A stretch of 64,000 nucleotides of DNA from positions 48,501 to 112,500 of the forward strand of contig CAUZXS010004355.1 of the NCBI GenBank assembly GCA_963585895.1, in the 5' to 3' direction. A program made the position numbers and the translations under genes. Shown here piece after piece: positions 43,095-55,656 of this stretch. Each line of letters begins with the position of its first letter. Position 1 is the first letter of the stretch. The notes beneath the pieces are model-generated. The model had not been told where the DNA came from. It ran no database searches and saw nothing but the letters and a program-made list of their open reading frames with translations. The stretch comes from Sepioteuthis lessoniana. Its lineage: Eukaryota; Mollusca; Cephalopoda; Myopsida; Loliginidae.

Positions 43095-43259
43095 ACCCCT
43101 GATGATGGCCTATGAAATGTCCGAAAGCGATCGGGACAATTTTGGTAAATTAATCCACCAATTCCAACCTGAAACCAAGACACTTATCAGGAGACTTGAA
43201 AGGAGCTTAATTAAATTATATAGACAAAATGTGTCTTTATTACTTAATCAAACATGCAT
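43095..43259 (+). repeat. Penelope-like element terminal fragment
   Basis: CCCCTGATGATGGCCTATGA, then GACAATTTTGGTAAATTxAT and CTGAAACCAAGACACTTATC are shared with the arms at 12033-12277. It has no coding remnant nearby. It ends where B4-associated sequence begins. The 67-aa ORF over it is fortuitous. Confidence 0.75.
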
Positions 43260-43299
43260 ATATAGCGTGTTTTGTGGGAATTTGTTATTTTCCCGAACA

Positions 43300-44023
43300 C
43301 TATAGATTTTAAGGCAACAGAAATGAATTACAAGACTTTGCTTTATAACAACACACAAGAACGAAAGTTTTTATTTGCAGCTTTGAGGAGGTTTGTTCTT
43401 GGCGCTGCCAGACTCGTGGTCTTTAGGCTTGTTGGTTTTGGAGACGCGATAGCTTAGCGGGATGTTCGAAATGGCAGCGTGTCGTTGGATGTGTGAGGGA
43501 AGTATTCAAGGCCACCGTGTAGCTTCGTGTGTCTGGTGTTTCGGGGAGAGGCGTGCGTTGTCTCCATTACAGTGGACCAGAGGTGAAATGGGAACTTGTC
43601 GAGAGCGGAGTGGCGCTCGAATCGACACAGTAAATTTCTGTGGTGCTTGTGGAAGGCATGTTGAACGTATCTAATTCATATTCAACTGGGATTCCTTGGT
43701 CTAAAATATTAGACGCAAAGAATCCATAAATTAGAAGGTTCCCTCGTTGAATGTCCATGTTGCTGCTGCTAGGATTCAAGCCACGGTGATATGTCCACAC
43801 CGGGTGGCTTGTTTAGCTATAAGGCATCGCTAAGCAGGGGCGACCAGAGACACGTCCGTTCCGGCCGCCGCCTCCAGCCGAAGAGAGTGTGTTTGGCCGC
43901 TCACCCGTTTTGCTAGCCGGAAATGAAGGTCCGGGCTGAATGGGATAAGTCATCCTGATTGGGTGAAATTCAGTGTTGAATTAAATAGCGCGCCGAAACA
44001 AAAATGAGATTTTCCTCTTCTCT

Positions 44024-44026
<3 letters not shown>
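43300..44026 (-). repeat. LTR-like family B, copy B4
   Basis: Near-identical in layout to B2: minus-strand start TGTAGAGAAGAGGAAAATCT at 44026, AATAAAAACTTTCGTTCTTG near 43376, then GTTGCCTTAAAATCTATAG to about 43300. B4 and B2 are in the same orientation 2.6 kb apart, as two LTRs of one element would be. The small ORFs in it are not genes. Confidence 0.65.

Positions 44027-44060
<34 letters not shown>
44027..44060. repeat. (TA)n microsatellite
   Basis: TA repeat exactly at the start of B4 (minus) and next to a SINE. Confidence 0.95.
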
Positions 44061-44061
<1 letters not shown>

Positions 44062-44062
<1 letters not shown>

Positions 44063-44246
44063 CGACCTTTCCATTAGCTTCTACACCAAGGTGTAGGAGA
44101 GGGCGCTTCTCCTTTCACTGAATTGCTCCCTTTACCTTTAATCCGTTCCTTATGATGCTGAGTGTTAAGCAAGGCGGCATCAAGTACCATTGAGTCTTTG
44201 GAATGATTCGACCTGGGATTGAACCCTGGTCTTCCGGACCATTATA
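44062..44246 (-). mobile_element. tRNA-derived SINE (family S1), copy 2
   Basis: The minus strand has ATGGTCCGGAAGACCAGGGT with the B box GGTTCAATCCC, then AGACTCAATGGTACTTGATG and CTTAACACTCAGCAT, matching 13060-13335 at high similarity. The A-box part of the head is missing (5'-truncated), and the 3' hairpin is absent. Confidence 0.8.
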
Positions 44247-44499
44247 ATATGTGTGTGTGAATAAAACTTTACAAGGATATAACAAAATCAAAAGAAATAG
44301 GTTTATTTAATTTCTATTATTTTCATTATTTCAATTTCTTTCACACTTGGTTCTATCCCACCACTTCTTTCTCCCACTCCCCTTAAAATCTCAAGATGTC
44401 AAAAAATCTTTCCTTAAAATAAAAGTGAAAAATAGAAGGAAATCAACTTGAACAATTTGTTAGACAATCAAATAAGCTGATGTCTATGAAACATTTCTT

Positions 44500-44584
44500 T
44501 AAATTGTGTATATATAACAGGGCGTGGCATCTATCTTTGTGTAATTCTCTCTTTCTTTCTCTCTTTAAATAGCTTTCTATTTAA

Positions 44585-44638
<54 letters not shown>

Positions 44639-44770
44639 TGAGTGTATGAATGTGTGTGTGTGAGTAGATGCTGCTGTATTGCTTTTCTCTTTCAACGTGA
44701 ATTTCCCCCCTCTCTCATTCTCTTTGTGCATTTCTCTTTCTCTCGTTAAATTTTCATTTTTTCGATTTTA

Positions 44771-44835
<65 letters not shown>

Positions 44836-45370
44836 CAGCTGTTAAATTTTTTCTTTTTAATAAAAATTAAATAAAGGTTAAATTTTATCCATTTATTTTG
44901 CTTAAACATAAAAAGTTTTTGTCTGTCTTAAGGTGTTTATACGAGTGTGTGTATATATAATCAGCAGCCTTTTAATTTCTGCGCGATTCTCTCTCTCTCT
45001 ATCTCTATCTATCTATCTATCTATCTATCTCCCTAAATTGCATCCTTTCTCTTTCACTACGTCTCTCCCTTTCTCGTTCAGTCTTCTCCTTTTCATCTCT
45101 TTCCTCATACTTTGACTTTTCCTCCTCTCTCCCTCTCTATCTCTTTTCTTTCTCTTTCTCTCAGAATGTTTCTAAGTAATTTCCCCTTTCTATACGATTC
45201 TTTCTTCCTCTCTCTCTCTCCCCTCTCTTAATAGCATCCTTTCTATCTGTTATTCACGTCATCTCAGTGTATTTCTCTCTCTAAACAGCTTCCTTTCTAT
45301 TTCATTAGTGAGTGTGTGTGTGTGTGTTAATGTGTATGTGTATATATGTGATCGTGTGTATACGTATGTG
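44500..45370. repeat. SSR-rich block: (TG)n, (CT)n, (TATC)n
   Basis: (TG)n at 44588-44635 and 44774-44833, (CT)n with (ATCT)n at 44985-45031, and shorter CT/TG tracts to 45340. The sequence between them is pyrimidine-rich with a repeated TCTCTTTAAATAGCTTCTATT-like phrase, suggesting an imperfect larger repeat. No gene. Confidence 0.8.
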
Positions 45371-45377
45371 CAGGTGC

Positions 45378-46086
45378 ATATGTTTGGTTTGGTTTGTTTG
45401 GATTTTATGGCATATCAACCTTTGTTGTTTATTTAATGCCAAATCTATTTTTATACAAATAAACAGTTCTATTTCAAACAATCCAGTTCAGCATAAGTAC
45501 ACAGGTTAATTATCAAAAACATTTCTATTTCAAGCTATTCAGTTTAGTCAAACAGTTCTAATTCAACCAATTTAATTTACTATAAGTATAGTTTTTGTCC
45601 ACACAGTTTAATGTTAAAACAGTTGTATTTCAAACAATTCAGTTTAGCATAATTACACAGATTAGTTCTATTTAACCCATAGATAGGATCCGATCAGGTG
45701 CCACCACTCAGGGCCAGAATGGACCTGGAAGCGATGGCAATGAAGGAGTACTCCGCATTTCCCAAAGCCCCAGCATTATTGGAGCATCACTATCAACTGT
45801 GTCAACTAAACAATTTGTTTTGTGTCATATCCAGGACACTCGTTCGAGGGGGGGGGTCTTACCCCTCTGCAGAGAAGCAGTTGGTGTATTCTGTAGCCCC
45901 AGCCGACTGGAGAACCTGCACGTATGTATGTGTGTTCGTGTGTATGTGTGTAAGCGTATGTTGCAATTTACTAAGCTTTTTACATAGATGTAGCACAAGG
46001 CAGTATTAATGGGGCACTCAGTGAGACTCGAACTCAGACGAGAAGATTGCTAGTCTAGCATGTTAACCATTACATTACCCGTGGGC
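45378..46086 (-). mobile_element. tRNA-derived SINE (family S2, VNTR form)
   Basis: On the minus strand it starts with a tRNA-like head: GCCCACGGGTAATGTAATGG, TTAACATGCTAGACTAGCAA, and GAGTTCGAGTCTCACTGAGT with B box GTTCGAGTCTC. A TG/CA-containing stretch follows, then the body shared with 3082-3755 (CCAGTCGGCTGGGG, CTCTGCAGAGGGGTAAGACC, GGGTTAAATAGAAC), the VNTR (45690-45460), GGCATTAAATAAAC, and a CCAAACAAACCAAACCAAA tail at 45378. It is the only copy here with both head and VNTR. Confidence 0.8.
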
Positions 46087-47240
46087 GATGCTTCTCTCTT
46101 GGTGTATTTCTCTCACTCTCTCTCTCTCTCTCTCTCTCTGTATCTCTCTAAATGGCACAATTTCTATTACATGCGTGAGTGCATTTGTGTGTCGAGCTGT
46201 TATAGTAGAATAGATAAAATTATAAACACGAAATGAGACAACATTTTAACATAAATATTTGTGTGTGTGTATGTTTATGTGTGTGTATGAATAGAAGCAA
46301 CTGTATCGTGATTTATCTTTCTACATGATTCTTCCTCCCCCTCTCTCTTTCTCTTGTACTATTTAGGTACCAAAGTGAATTCAGATCCCATTGTGACGCA
46401 GCCTTGGTAACAAGTTGACGAACGTGAAAACTTTGATAAACTACTCAAAAGTTTATTTACCACACACGTGTATGTAGCCGCTGGGAGAAAGAAAGGGAGT
46501 ATGGAAACCTGAGACAACTGTGTCACCTAAACAATTATAAGCAACGTATCCTAGTGAGAAAAAATGAGCATACACAGACCTTCAATTTTCTTCTGGTTCT
46601 ACCATACTAGTCCTGTGGGTCTAACACCTCTTTTGGGAGCATTCACCAGAATTTGGGGCTCATAAACTTTCGTCTTCTTGCATCTTCGTGGCTGGTGTTC
46701 TACTGACGTCTTCACTTTATCACATCTCGTTGTCAACTGCTAAAAGGACACAAGTCATCCCCTCACTTCCACCTGTCGTGTCAGGGTGAAACATTTGCTT
46801 CCGCTGTACTCCATATATGCACACACTATCCTCGGATATCTAGTTCTCCTTAATCATTTTTAATGACCATGAGTACCTCGGATTTCCTATTCAAAGACTA
46901 CTGTCTGATTTTTTTACTCATTTATTTATTCATTTTTAAAAAATTTCTATAAGCTGTTCAATTATGTTACATTCTCTATCTCTCTTTAAATTTTCTATTC
47001 TTTCAATTCTATGAGTGTGAGCGTGTGTGTGTGTGTGTGCACGTGAGTGCATTGTACTATGTATGTGGAATGAAAATTTTCTTTTAAAAAACACAAAATC
47101 AATAAAAAATTTAAACTTTGTTTTATTTATTTATTTTGTTTAAACATAAAAAGTTTTTATTTGTCTTATGATCTCTCTCTTCTCTCTCTGAATGTATGTG
47201 TATATAGACAAATGGAATCGACCGAATGGAAATATGATTT
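46087..47240. other. SSR-rich unique DNA, no gene
   Basis: CT run at 46110-46140, GT-rich at 46259-46290 and 47020-47045. 46375-46870 is less biased sequence, not recognised. Confidence 0.45.
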
Positions 47241-47248
47241 TTGTTTGA

Positions 47249-47790
47249 ATGATCCAATTGATCACTACATATTGGTGTGAAAATTGCGAGAAATTCTTGT
47301 GCACCACCTGTGACCGATTCCACAAGAAACAACACAATTCCATAGAATTAAGTGGGAATGATAAAGAAGTCAGAAAATTGATGAGAATAGATATGTGTGA
47401 GATTCACCATAAAATTGAAGACTCATATAGTCGTTGCTGTAACATGTGTGTCTGACACATGTTACACTTGCCACTTAAAAGATTCAGGTGATTGCTCATC
47501 TTGTCCAATGTAATTGAGGAAGGAGGCATTAAAGAAACAAAAATCACAAGGCCCCAGCCTCCTTCAAGAAATTCACGATTTTGAAAAGGATCTGGAGGAA
47601 AGAAAGAAAAAATCACAAAATTACAGTGAGGAATTAGAAAAACAATGCGACTTCAATTGCGAAGAATTATGGCAGAATAATGAAGACATCATTGAGGAAC
47701 AAAGAGAGAAAACACAAAATGTGTGAAAAGTTGCCATGGATAACAAAAGAACAAGTTGAAAAACAGAAGAAATTCCTTCAGGAAACTTAA
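47249..47790 (+). pseudogene. TRIM-like protein remnant (B-boxes and coiled coil)
   Basis: Frame 47249-47455 reads YWCENCEKFLCTTCDRFHKK then QHNSIEL: a C-x2-C-x4-C-x2-C-x3-H...H pattern typical of a B-box zinc finger. A second B-box-like stretch follows: CEIHHKIEDSYSRCCNMCV, and, after a frameshift/stop at about 47454, the continuing DTCYTCHLKDSGDCSSC. The 47514-47726 frame then has a charged helix-forming run (LEERKKKSQNYSEELEKQC, IIEEQREKTQ) as expected for a TRIM coiled coil. No RING finger is seen upstream; the start may lie in a lost exon. Related debris may continue to about 48240. TRIM proteins are usually ubiquitin ligases or scaffolds; this copy looks broken by frameshifts, though sequencing errors cannot be ruled out. 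Confidence 0.65.
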
Positions 47791-50700
47791 AGAATGTTAA
47801 AAATTAGAAATCTGACACCTTAATTTGCATCATTTACCCACAAAAAAAGGACCAAAAGAGAACATGGTTTTGGGGGTCAAATTGGTGGCATGGAATTCAG
47901 CATCTCCTGAGTTTCATCGAAAAATAAATGACCGCTGACGGGATTGCAATTGCGGATGAAATTTGACTTTTGGTAGAAATTCCTGTAAAATCCCCAAAAT
48001 GAAATGATTGGTTCAGGGTCTTTGTATTCTTTGGATAATTTTATTCAATTTGAAAATGAATGGAATCTGCCGAGATCAAACACGTCTTGAGAGATTACAT
48101 CAGTTCTTGTCAATGACAAAGATGATAATATTTTTTTGCAGACTTATCGAACTGTTCGATTATTGAATTGAAAGAATCGGGGGGAATTTGTTTGTGAATT
48201 GATTTTAGCAGACAAAGAAGGATAAATAATCACCCCAAAGGAAATGTTTTTTAATACTCCAGAAATTTTGGAAGTAAATTGTTTGAGGTGGGGAGTGGAA
48301 GAAAGTTATTTTTTGGGGGAAAGAGAAATTTTTCTCCATTTTTAAAAAGAAAAAAAATCATTCTCAAAAAAACAACAACAAACAAACAAGATAATTTTGA
48401 TTCTTTTTCTGTTTGTAAAATAAAAAAAAACAATTTTGGTTTGTGAGTATCAGAAATTTCAAATTGATTTTTACAGAAAAAGATTGCATAAAAACCATTG
48501 AGATTGGGGATTCGGGGTTGGTTGGCTTCTAATTTGTGCTGATCCCTCAACTGGCTATTTTTGGAGGGCAATACGAAATATTTGTAAAATATTTTATTTT
48601 AATGAAAATGGAGAAAAAAATAGAATCAGTCGGAACTGAAGAAAAAATTTGCGATATTTTTATAAATCAATTCAAAGAAATTTATTATTGTAATCAGGAA
48701 GGAATTTTTGCATTCTTTTCAGAAAAAATTTTCTTAAATTTTAGAAAGAATCTGAAAATTAGCCAAAAGTTTTGTTTCAAGGGAAAAAAATTGTTTATCT
48801 TAAAATTGATAAAAAATATTTTATTAAGATTTTTAAATTTCTCAAATGACCAAAAAAAAAAAATAAACAAAAAAAATAAAGGATGTTTTTTTAAAAATTT
48901 TATTTGAAAAAAAATTTTCATTTTTCTTTTCTTTGAGAACTTGAAAAAACATCAAATTCTTTTTTAATTCAGAAAATAAATAAAATTAAAACAAAGTTAT
49001 CAATTATCTTTGTTTTGTTTGAATTTTTTGAGTGAATTTTTGTTTGAATTTGTAATTTTCTTTATTTTACTGAAAAGTTTTGCAATTATTCAGAATATGA
49101 GGTGGGGCAAATAATGAAATATTTTGCTATTGAATTTCTGAATATTTTTCTGAAATAATAAAAAACATTTGTTGAAAAATACATTAAAAAGGAATAAATG
49201 CATTTGATTTTACATTTTGATTAAAAATTGTTGAAATAATTTTCAGCATTTTGCTTACTGATGAAATTTGAAAGAAAAAATGTTTTATTTGAAATTGTTA
49301 ATCACAATGGACTAATATCCTTATCTTTTATTAAATAAATAATATCAAATGAATTTTCAAAGTAGAATTCTAATTTCAATCTCTTAAATGACTTATTAAC
49401 AATAAAATTACTTTTTAATTAATAAAGTTAAAATTACAAGAAAATTAGTGATAAAAAGATCTTTCAATAATTATGTAAAAGTAATTGTAAAATGAAATGC
49501 ATGAAATTTTTTAACCCTGTTTACATTTTGGGATGTTTTTTCTTTTTGTTGAAAAGTCAGAATAAATGATTGAAATATTAAAAATGTTGCTTTTCTTGTT
49601 TATTTTCATCAGTAATTTCTATAAAATAGCAATAAATTGTAAATTTATTATGAAACAAATGATCCAATAAAGAAAATAGATTCATCTACTTCTTATAAAT
49701 TGGATAATATCATTTGCTTTCTTTTTTTAATGACATATCAACCTTGCTGGGTTATTTAATGCCAATATCTACAAAAGATAATTTCTCACAATTAATTTAT
49801 ATTAGGAATTAAGTAAAGAAATTTCAAATCTTTCATTTCAAAACAGAAGGAAAAATGATCTTAAATTTGTGACTAAACGTTTCTTTTTATTTTGACATGT
49901 CAGAATTAATTATTGAAAGTTTTTAGTCGCCTTAAAATATTCCAAATAAATTAGGAGGGTTGGGTAGATATTGTTGATACCCACAGCAAAATATTCTTCA
50001 ATAGATGCATTCTTGAAAAACACAAAGCTCTTATTTTTCAATTAGAAAAGGGATTTTAAAGAGCAGAGAGAGAGTTATTTGTTTGAAATGATCATTTCAA
50101 CATTTGACATCTTTCTAGAAGTGATTAGTCAATGATTTTAGTAAAAATTCTGCCTTTTTGTGGAGAAATCAATATAACTTTACAAGAAAAAGAAAATAAG
50201 ATAGAAATTTTAAGGTGTATAAAATGGTTAAAATGAATTTGTTTTGCACTGATACACATAGAAAAAGGGGAAAAATTTATTTTCCTACTACTGTTCACAG
50301 ATATATTAATCTTTAGGGTAGCTCCAATGGAGTAATGGACCATTGATAGTGAAATCGATTCTCACTAAGCGACACATATTTCTCACTTTATGCAAAGCTT
50401 TTTGGCCAAATCAAACTGAATAGACTCTAAAATTATCTTATACAAAAGTTTAACGAGTTTCAATAAAATTTGATGATTTAATTCGGGTAAAAATAATCTT
50501 TTCTATTTAATTGATTCTCTCGAAATCTGAGATTAGATAAAATCTCACTTAATAGAAATAAAAGTCTTAATTACATCAATAAAATTTTTAGAAAATTGAA
50601 ATTGAAATAAAACACTTGACACACTTTTAAAAACAATAAATATTACGAAAACTTATGGCATCATTCAAGATGGATTAAAGTCTTCCAGACATTTTAACTG

Positions 50701-51100
50701 GTGTTTCATTTGAAATATGCTATTAACTGATCAGTTTGTGGATAAGGAAGATTGTATTGCACCATTTTTGCAACTAGGATTCAATTCTTGGAAGAAACTT
50801 ACTGAACACAGACTTTTCATACAACTAGAAATTAAGCAACTATTGCAGTTATTATGCGAACCCCACATCCTTTTTAAACACTACCACAATAAGATCTTTC
50901 TGAAGTCAAGAGGATAAAACAAAACAATGAATAAATAAAGTTGAAAGCTAAAAATCTTCAAATGTGAAATTCTCATCAACATTTAATGTTTTGTTTAAAG
51001 CAATTATGACCAACAGGAAACTAAAATGATAAAAAACTAAGTTCTTAATGTTTTATTTAACGTATAGAAATGAAAAGTATGTAAATAAAAAAATCTTATG
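47791..51100. other. Extremely AT-rich DNA, no gene
   Basis: Long A and T runs give ORFs such as 123 aa at 48536 and 106 aa at 48251 (minus) that are Phe/Lys/Ile-rich and not credible. 47800-48240 could be decayed 3' sequence of the TRIM-like frame. Confidence 0.5.
49722..49772 (-). repeat. SINE S2 3'-end fragment
   Basis: AATGACATATCAACCTTGCT then GGGTTATTTAATGCCAATAT matches the + strand of the S2 3' region at 45405-45445. Only about 50 bp remain. Confidence 0.65.
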
Positions 51101-51136
51101 TGACACTATGAGTTGGATATATGCACATACATGTAT

Positions 51137-51265
51137 ACACACGTGTGTGTGTGTGTGTGTGTGCACCCATGTGTGAGTGTTTGTGTGTGTATATATATAC
51201 GCCCACGCACATGTGTGTGCACACCAACACACACACACACATATACACACATATATATGTGACAA
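51137..51265. repeat. (GT)n/(CA)n microsatellite cluster
   Basis: GT tract 51141-51163, TATA tract, and CA tract 51229-51255 interleaved. The three overlapping minus ORFs here are repeat translations. Confidence 0.9.
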
Positions 51266-51269
51266 GATG

Positions 51270-53753
51270 AGTTAGATTCGGCCTGGGTATCAAATTTCAA
51301 ATGTTAGGAAAACCCATTAACTAGATTAAGGAAATCTAGATAAGAAAATGTTTATACATATGACCACGGGCGTGGGTAAGTGTTAAGTACTTGTTGGGTA
51401 CTGGTCAAAAACTTAAAAGGGTCTGAATTTAATGTCCCTGTATCGGAGATGGCCAGGCTAGAAAATATTTCTATGTCCATTTTTTTAAAGAGAGAAATGT
51501 ACCCCCGAAAAAGGTTATGGGTTTATTCGTGGGTGTCCCTTGGCTAGAAATAATAATGAAACATTCTGTATATATACAGGTGCGTTTTGGGTCCTAGCAG
51601 TTGGACTTAGTTTGGGTTCGAGGAAAGTTGATTAGGCCAGAACAAAGAACAACGAACAGCAACATTACCAGCCGGACCCAGTTAGTTAAGATAATCTTTT
51701 GCCAGCCGAAACTCAGCCCAGAACTAATTATCCACAAAGTGTTACATGCTCTCCATCCTCCCTTGGCATTCTAACAACAAAGTTGTTGTTTTTTCTTTTC
51801 CCTGTGAACCTGCCTCTTGCTTGATCCGGCCACACATAAGTTCTTGACGTGGGGTTAGTAACTTATGCAACGAGCTGCAGAGGTAGATATTCTCATAATT
51901 GATCCCTGACTAAAAATCAAAGCTAATTCTATCAACTTATATTTCTTTATTGTCTTTATCATATTTTACACTGAATAGACTGACGGACTGACATTGTGGA
52001 GTAGAGAGAAATTTATCCTTCCATCTTTTCTTTATGAAAATTGAACAGTTTCACAGACCAATTTTCAAAATCCAACAAAAGTTGATGTTGGGTATTTTAA
52101 AATCTTTGATAGAAAATCTGAAAAATAGAAAGAAAAATAAAGTGAAATAAAAAGTTGGAACTTTTGAGCAAATATTAAAAATCTGTCAAAAAGTCACATG
52201 GGCAGAATTTCCCTGGTCTTTCTGTGTGTTTTGAGTGTGGCAAAAAAATATCCTTTTGGAATTTACAAATAAGGATCCAATGTATTGAATAAAATTGTCA
52301 TTATCAATAATTTTTTGCTTGCAATGATATTATTTGGGATTTACTGGTGAATGTGCAACTTTTTAGAAAATATATTTAAAAAACATGATTCTTTAAAAGA
52401 GTAAAATACGGATTATAATTATTTGTGATAAGATTTATTTAATATTTATGCTTGTCTATTCACTATATAAACATTTTCTTGGATGTCACTTAGGTATTTC
52501 AATTGAAATGATTAGAAATGATTGAAGATGACAAGTGTCTATATTCAGAACATACATCCAACTGACTATTTCTTCTTTATAAGATAAATGATATCCTGAA
52601 AGAAAGTTTATTTATTGATATGAAAAAGTCTCATTAGAATTTAAGAAAAAATGGGTAGAAGGGTTTTTTGTAAAGAATAATTTTCCTATTTTTAAGAGGG
52701 GAATTGAGAAACTGTGAAATCGATTGAATCTGATTGGTTCACTAATCTGAGTGGAACTTCGAAGCATAAACATATCAGAAAGTGAAAAGTTCATGCAGAA
52801 TATAAGAAAAAGTTGAATCTTTTTTTTTTATGAGAAAATTTTTTATGAAGAGCAAAAAACTAAGAGGAACATAATACATTATTCTTACCTCATAGAATGT
52901 CTTTAAGCAAAAAAGAGTAAGAGATATAAATATTTACGGTTTTAGGCAATATCTTCTTTGCCAGAACCATTTTCAGAATGAAAGCCAGCAAATAAAGAAG
53001 AAAAGGGCATCAGTCAGTGAAAGACATAGGCAGGAAGGACACAAAGAAATGGTAGAAAAGATTCCATCTCACCCCAGGGAAGCCAGTGGAGAAATCTGAA
53101 TTATATGAAACCTCGAGTGACAAAAATATGAGGGAAATGAGTGAAAAAGTCTCCCTCAGCCCAAAGAAATCATTGGAAGCATTTGGATGTGAAAGTCGAC
53201 TCAGTAGAAAAGAAAAGCGAAAGAATTCATTTAAATGTTTTTTTTATTTTTTTTTTTTTAAAGCAGAATGGTTTTAGGGAAATGAATCATTATTACTGAT
53301 GAAAGGGAGGAAACTTTTGTTTACCTTGCGATTGGTATTTTGTTAATTTATTTTTCATATCCTCAAATTCGTTCAAAAATTGGAATTCTCCATAAAAAAA
53401 ATTCATCGCTAATTAAGAAATAGATATTTTTAAGCAGTTTACTTAGTAGTGAAGTTTATACGTATATTTACGAGGAATGAAACTTTTGTGGATTTATATT
53501 TCCAATTTAAGCAACAACACTAGTAACTTTAGTTCTTCCTTCAGACCTCGAAAATTGGGTGGGACCTTCGCACGCTTCGTTCACCGTGAGAATAACAAAA
53601 ACAACACAGCCGCTACCATATAAATTTGAATGGCCAATCAAGAAAAATATAAGGCAAACAATTACTCACGTTTAAACCAGTGACAAACGAGAATATTTGC
53701 TTTTCCATTTTGGTAGCTATTGCATCACGAGGGTACCACGAATCTTTCTTCGC
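51270..53753. other. AT-rich DNA without assigned gene
   Basis: 51540-51960 is less AT-rich, with a TATATATACAGG followed by GC-balanced sequence, and might be an unrecognised LTR. A Lys/Ser-rich frame at 53086-53277 (63 aa) runs into a T tract and could be an exon remnant, but no splice context or domain supports this. Confidence 0.4.
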
Positions 53754-54505
53754 TGTAGTGAAGGAAATTTCGTATTTTGGTTTGGCGCGCAAATTTAATT
53801 CGACACTTAATTTCACCCAATCAGGATGACTTATCCTATTCAGCCCGGACCTCCATTTCCGGCAAACAGATTGGTTAAGCTGCCAAACACACTCTCTTTG
53901 GCTAGAGAATGCCACCCAGTGCAGACGTCTCACTGCGGCTCTAGAATAGCAGCAGCAGCAACATGGACACACGAGGGAACCCATCTAATTTATGGATTCC
54001 TTGCAAGGAATCCCAGTTGAATATAAATTAGATGCATTCAACATGCCTCGCACAGGCACAACTTTATGTCACCCCAAAATTGGCTATGTCGATCCGACAC
54101 GTAATCCCGCTCTCGACACGTTAGCTTTCAATTCACCTCTGGGCCACTTTAATGGAGACCACGCACGCCTCTCCACCAGACGGACAAAAACCATGGTGAC
54201 TCTAAAGCACAATCCCTCACACGTCCGACGACACGCGCTGCCATCTCAACATTCTCAACTTCTCATAACGCCATTTCGTCTCAATACTCACAAGTTTAAA
54301 CACTACGAGTCTTGCAGCACCAAAAGCAAACCCAAATTTCCATGCTTCAAAAATAAAACTATCCATAAAAACACCTTTCGACTCTCGCCATCTTACTTCT
54401 TCATCATCCTTTAATAACTAACAACAATTAGCGAAAGACCTTACAAACTCAGCGAGGAAACAACACAACATAAACACGCACCCACGTTACAACCATTCCT
54501 CACTA
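53754..54505 (+). repeat. LTR-like family B, copy B5
   Basis: Starts TGTAGTGAAGGAAATTTCGT, with TTTGGTTTGGCGCGCAAATT, TTTCACCCAATCAGGATGAC, GCAGCAGCAGCAACATGGAC, CATCTAATTTATGGATTCC, GTTGAATATAAATTAGATGC (TATA-like) and CTGCCATCTCAAC. It ends near AACGCACCCACGTTACAAC-like sequence about 54500, matching the B3 end. Of the B copies it is the least rearranged. The 123-aa minus and 140-aa plus ORFs inside are translations of the repeat. Confidence 0.7.
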
Positions 54506-54790
54506 ACAACAACAAACTTTCCCTCTCGCTAATATCACTCCTACAAAATCGCTGTCTTCCTTGTCTTCGCCTCTTCCTGTCTCGAACCAGAAAGCGAAGA
54601 AATTCCCACTCCCCGTGTGCTCCGAACACTTGCGTCCTGAGAATCTCACATGGTCATGCTCCTCTCGCGAGACTCCTTCCGAGCATAAACACAGAAACTG
54701 CCACGAATATTTTATGTAATTACACTTGGTTAATTTAATCGAACGTTTGTATCCAAATATAAAATTTTCAGTTTTGAAATTTACAAAAAT

Positions 54791-55055
54791 TGGATGCTGT
54801 CGAAGTTGTATTGATAATATAGGAGTGTCAAATACGAATTTAGAGTAATTGCAAGGAAGCGGTGATTATACACTCCGCCGAGCACCAAAGCCTTGCCACT
54901 GGATTCAGTTGAAGTTATATCGATAATATAGGAGTGCGAAATACTAACTTAGTGTAATTGCAACAAAGCGGTGATTCCACGCACCGCAGAGCACTAGAGC
55001 TTCACTACTGGATGCTGTTCATATTCATCGATAACATTATGGAGTCTCAAAAAGT
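54791..55055 (+). repeat. 109 bp tandem repeat, about 2.4 units
   Basis: Units begin at 54791, 54901 and 55010 with GGATxCxGTTxxxxTTxxAT and contain GATAATATAGGAGTGxxAAAT and GCGGTGATTxxACxCxCCG. Units 1 and 2 look about 80 percent identical. The third is cut short. No known element. Confidence 0.7.
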
Positions 55056-55394
55056 GTTGGAAAGCAAATAGCAATAGTTGGTTTTGGTAGAATTTGGTAG
55101 ACTTTCGTTTAATTTTACTTTTATTTCTTGAGAAACTTTTTGTTTGTTTAAATACTTATCAAGAGTCGTTAAAATTAACATTTAGCATCTCTTTTTCAAA
55201 CTTTTACTAACTTTTTATCATTCAATATGAAAAATAAAGATAGGAAATATTTTTCCTACCCACATTTTATAAGAAAAAAAATCAAACAGCAACCAAATTC
55301 TGAAAAACACGAATAGATAGACAAGGAGATGGGCGAGGCATTTTTTTCCTACAAAAAAAAATTGTTATTTCTTATTAATTAATAATAGAGATGG

Positions 55395-55455
55395 GATTGG
55401 AGAGGGTCAGGGAAATCCATGCTCATGGCACGACATGATGATGATGATAACATAT
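55395..55455 (+). pseudogene. RTE-type LINE 3'-end scrap
   Basis: One frame reads ERVREIHAHGTT then stop, followed by (GAT)n, directly comparable with WRETVRDIRAGGAT, stop and (GAT)n at 29995-30050. Only about 60 bp remain: a strongly 5'-truncated insertion of a different subfamily. Confidence 0.65.
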
Positions 55456-55622
55456 ACATATATGTAAAAAAATTGCCGTAAATATAAAGTGGGGGATAGA
55501 TATTGTATTTTATGTATGGAGGAGGAACTTGCCATAGCTTTCAACAATAATTTACAAATTGTATCATTTAGGGTTTTTTCCCACCATCAGAATAATTGAA
55601 TAATTTTGAAGATTAATTAATC

Positions 55623-55656
<34 letters not shown>

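Noticed and set aside
46010..46086. Functional tRNA gene on the minus strand
   Set aside because: Acceptor stem does not close and the sequence continues into the S2 SINE body.
48251..48907. ORFs of 106 and 123 aa
   Set aside because: Composition-driven Phe/Lys/Ile frames in extremely AT-rich DNA, open on both strands.
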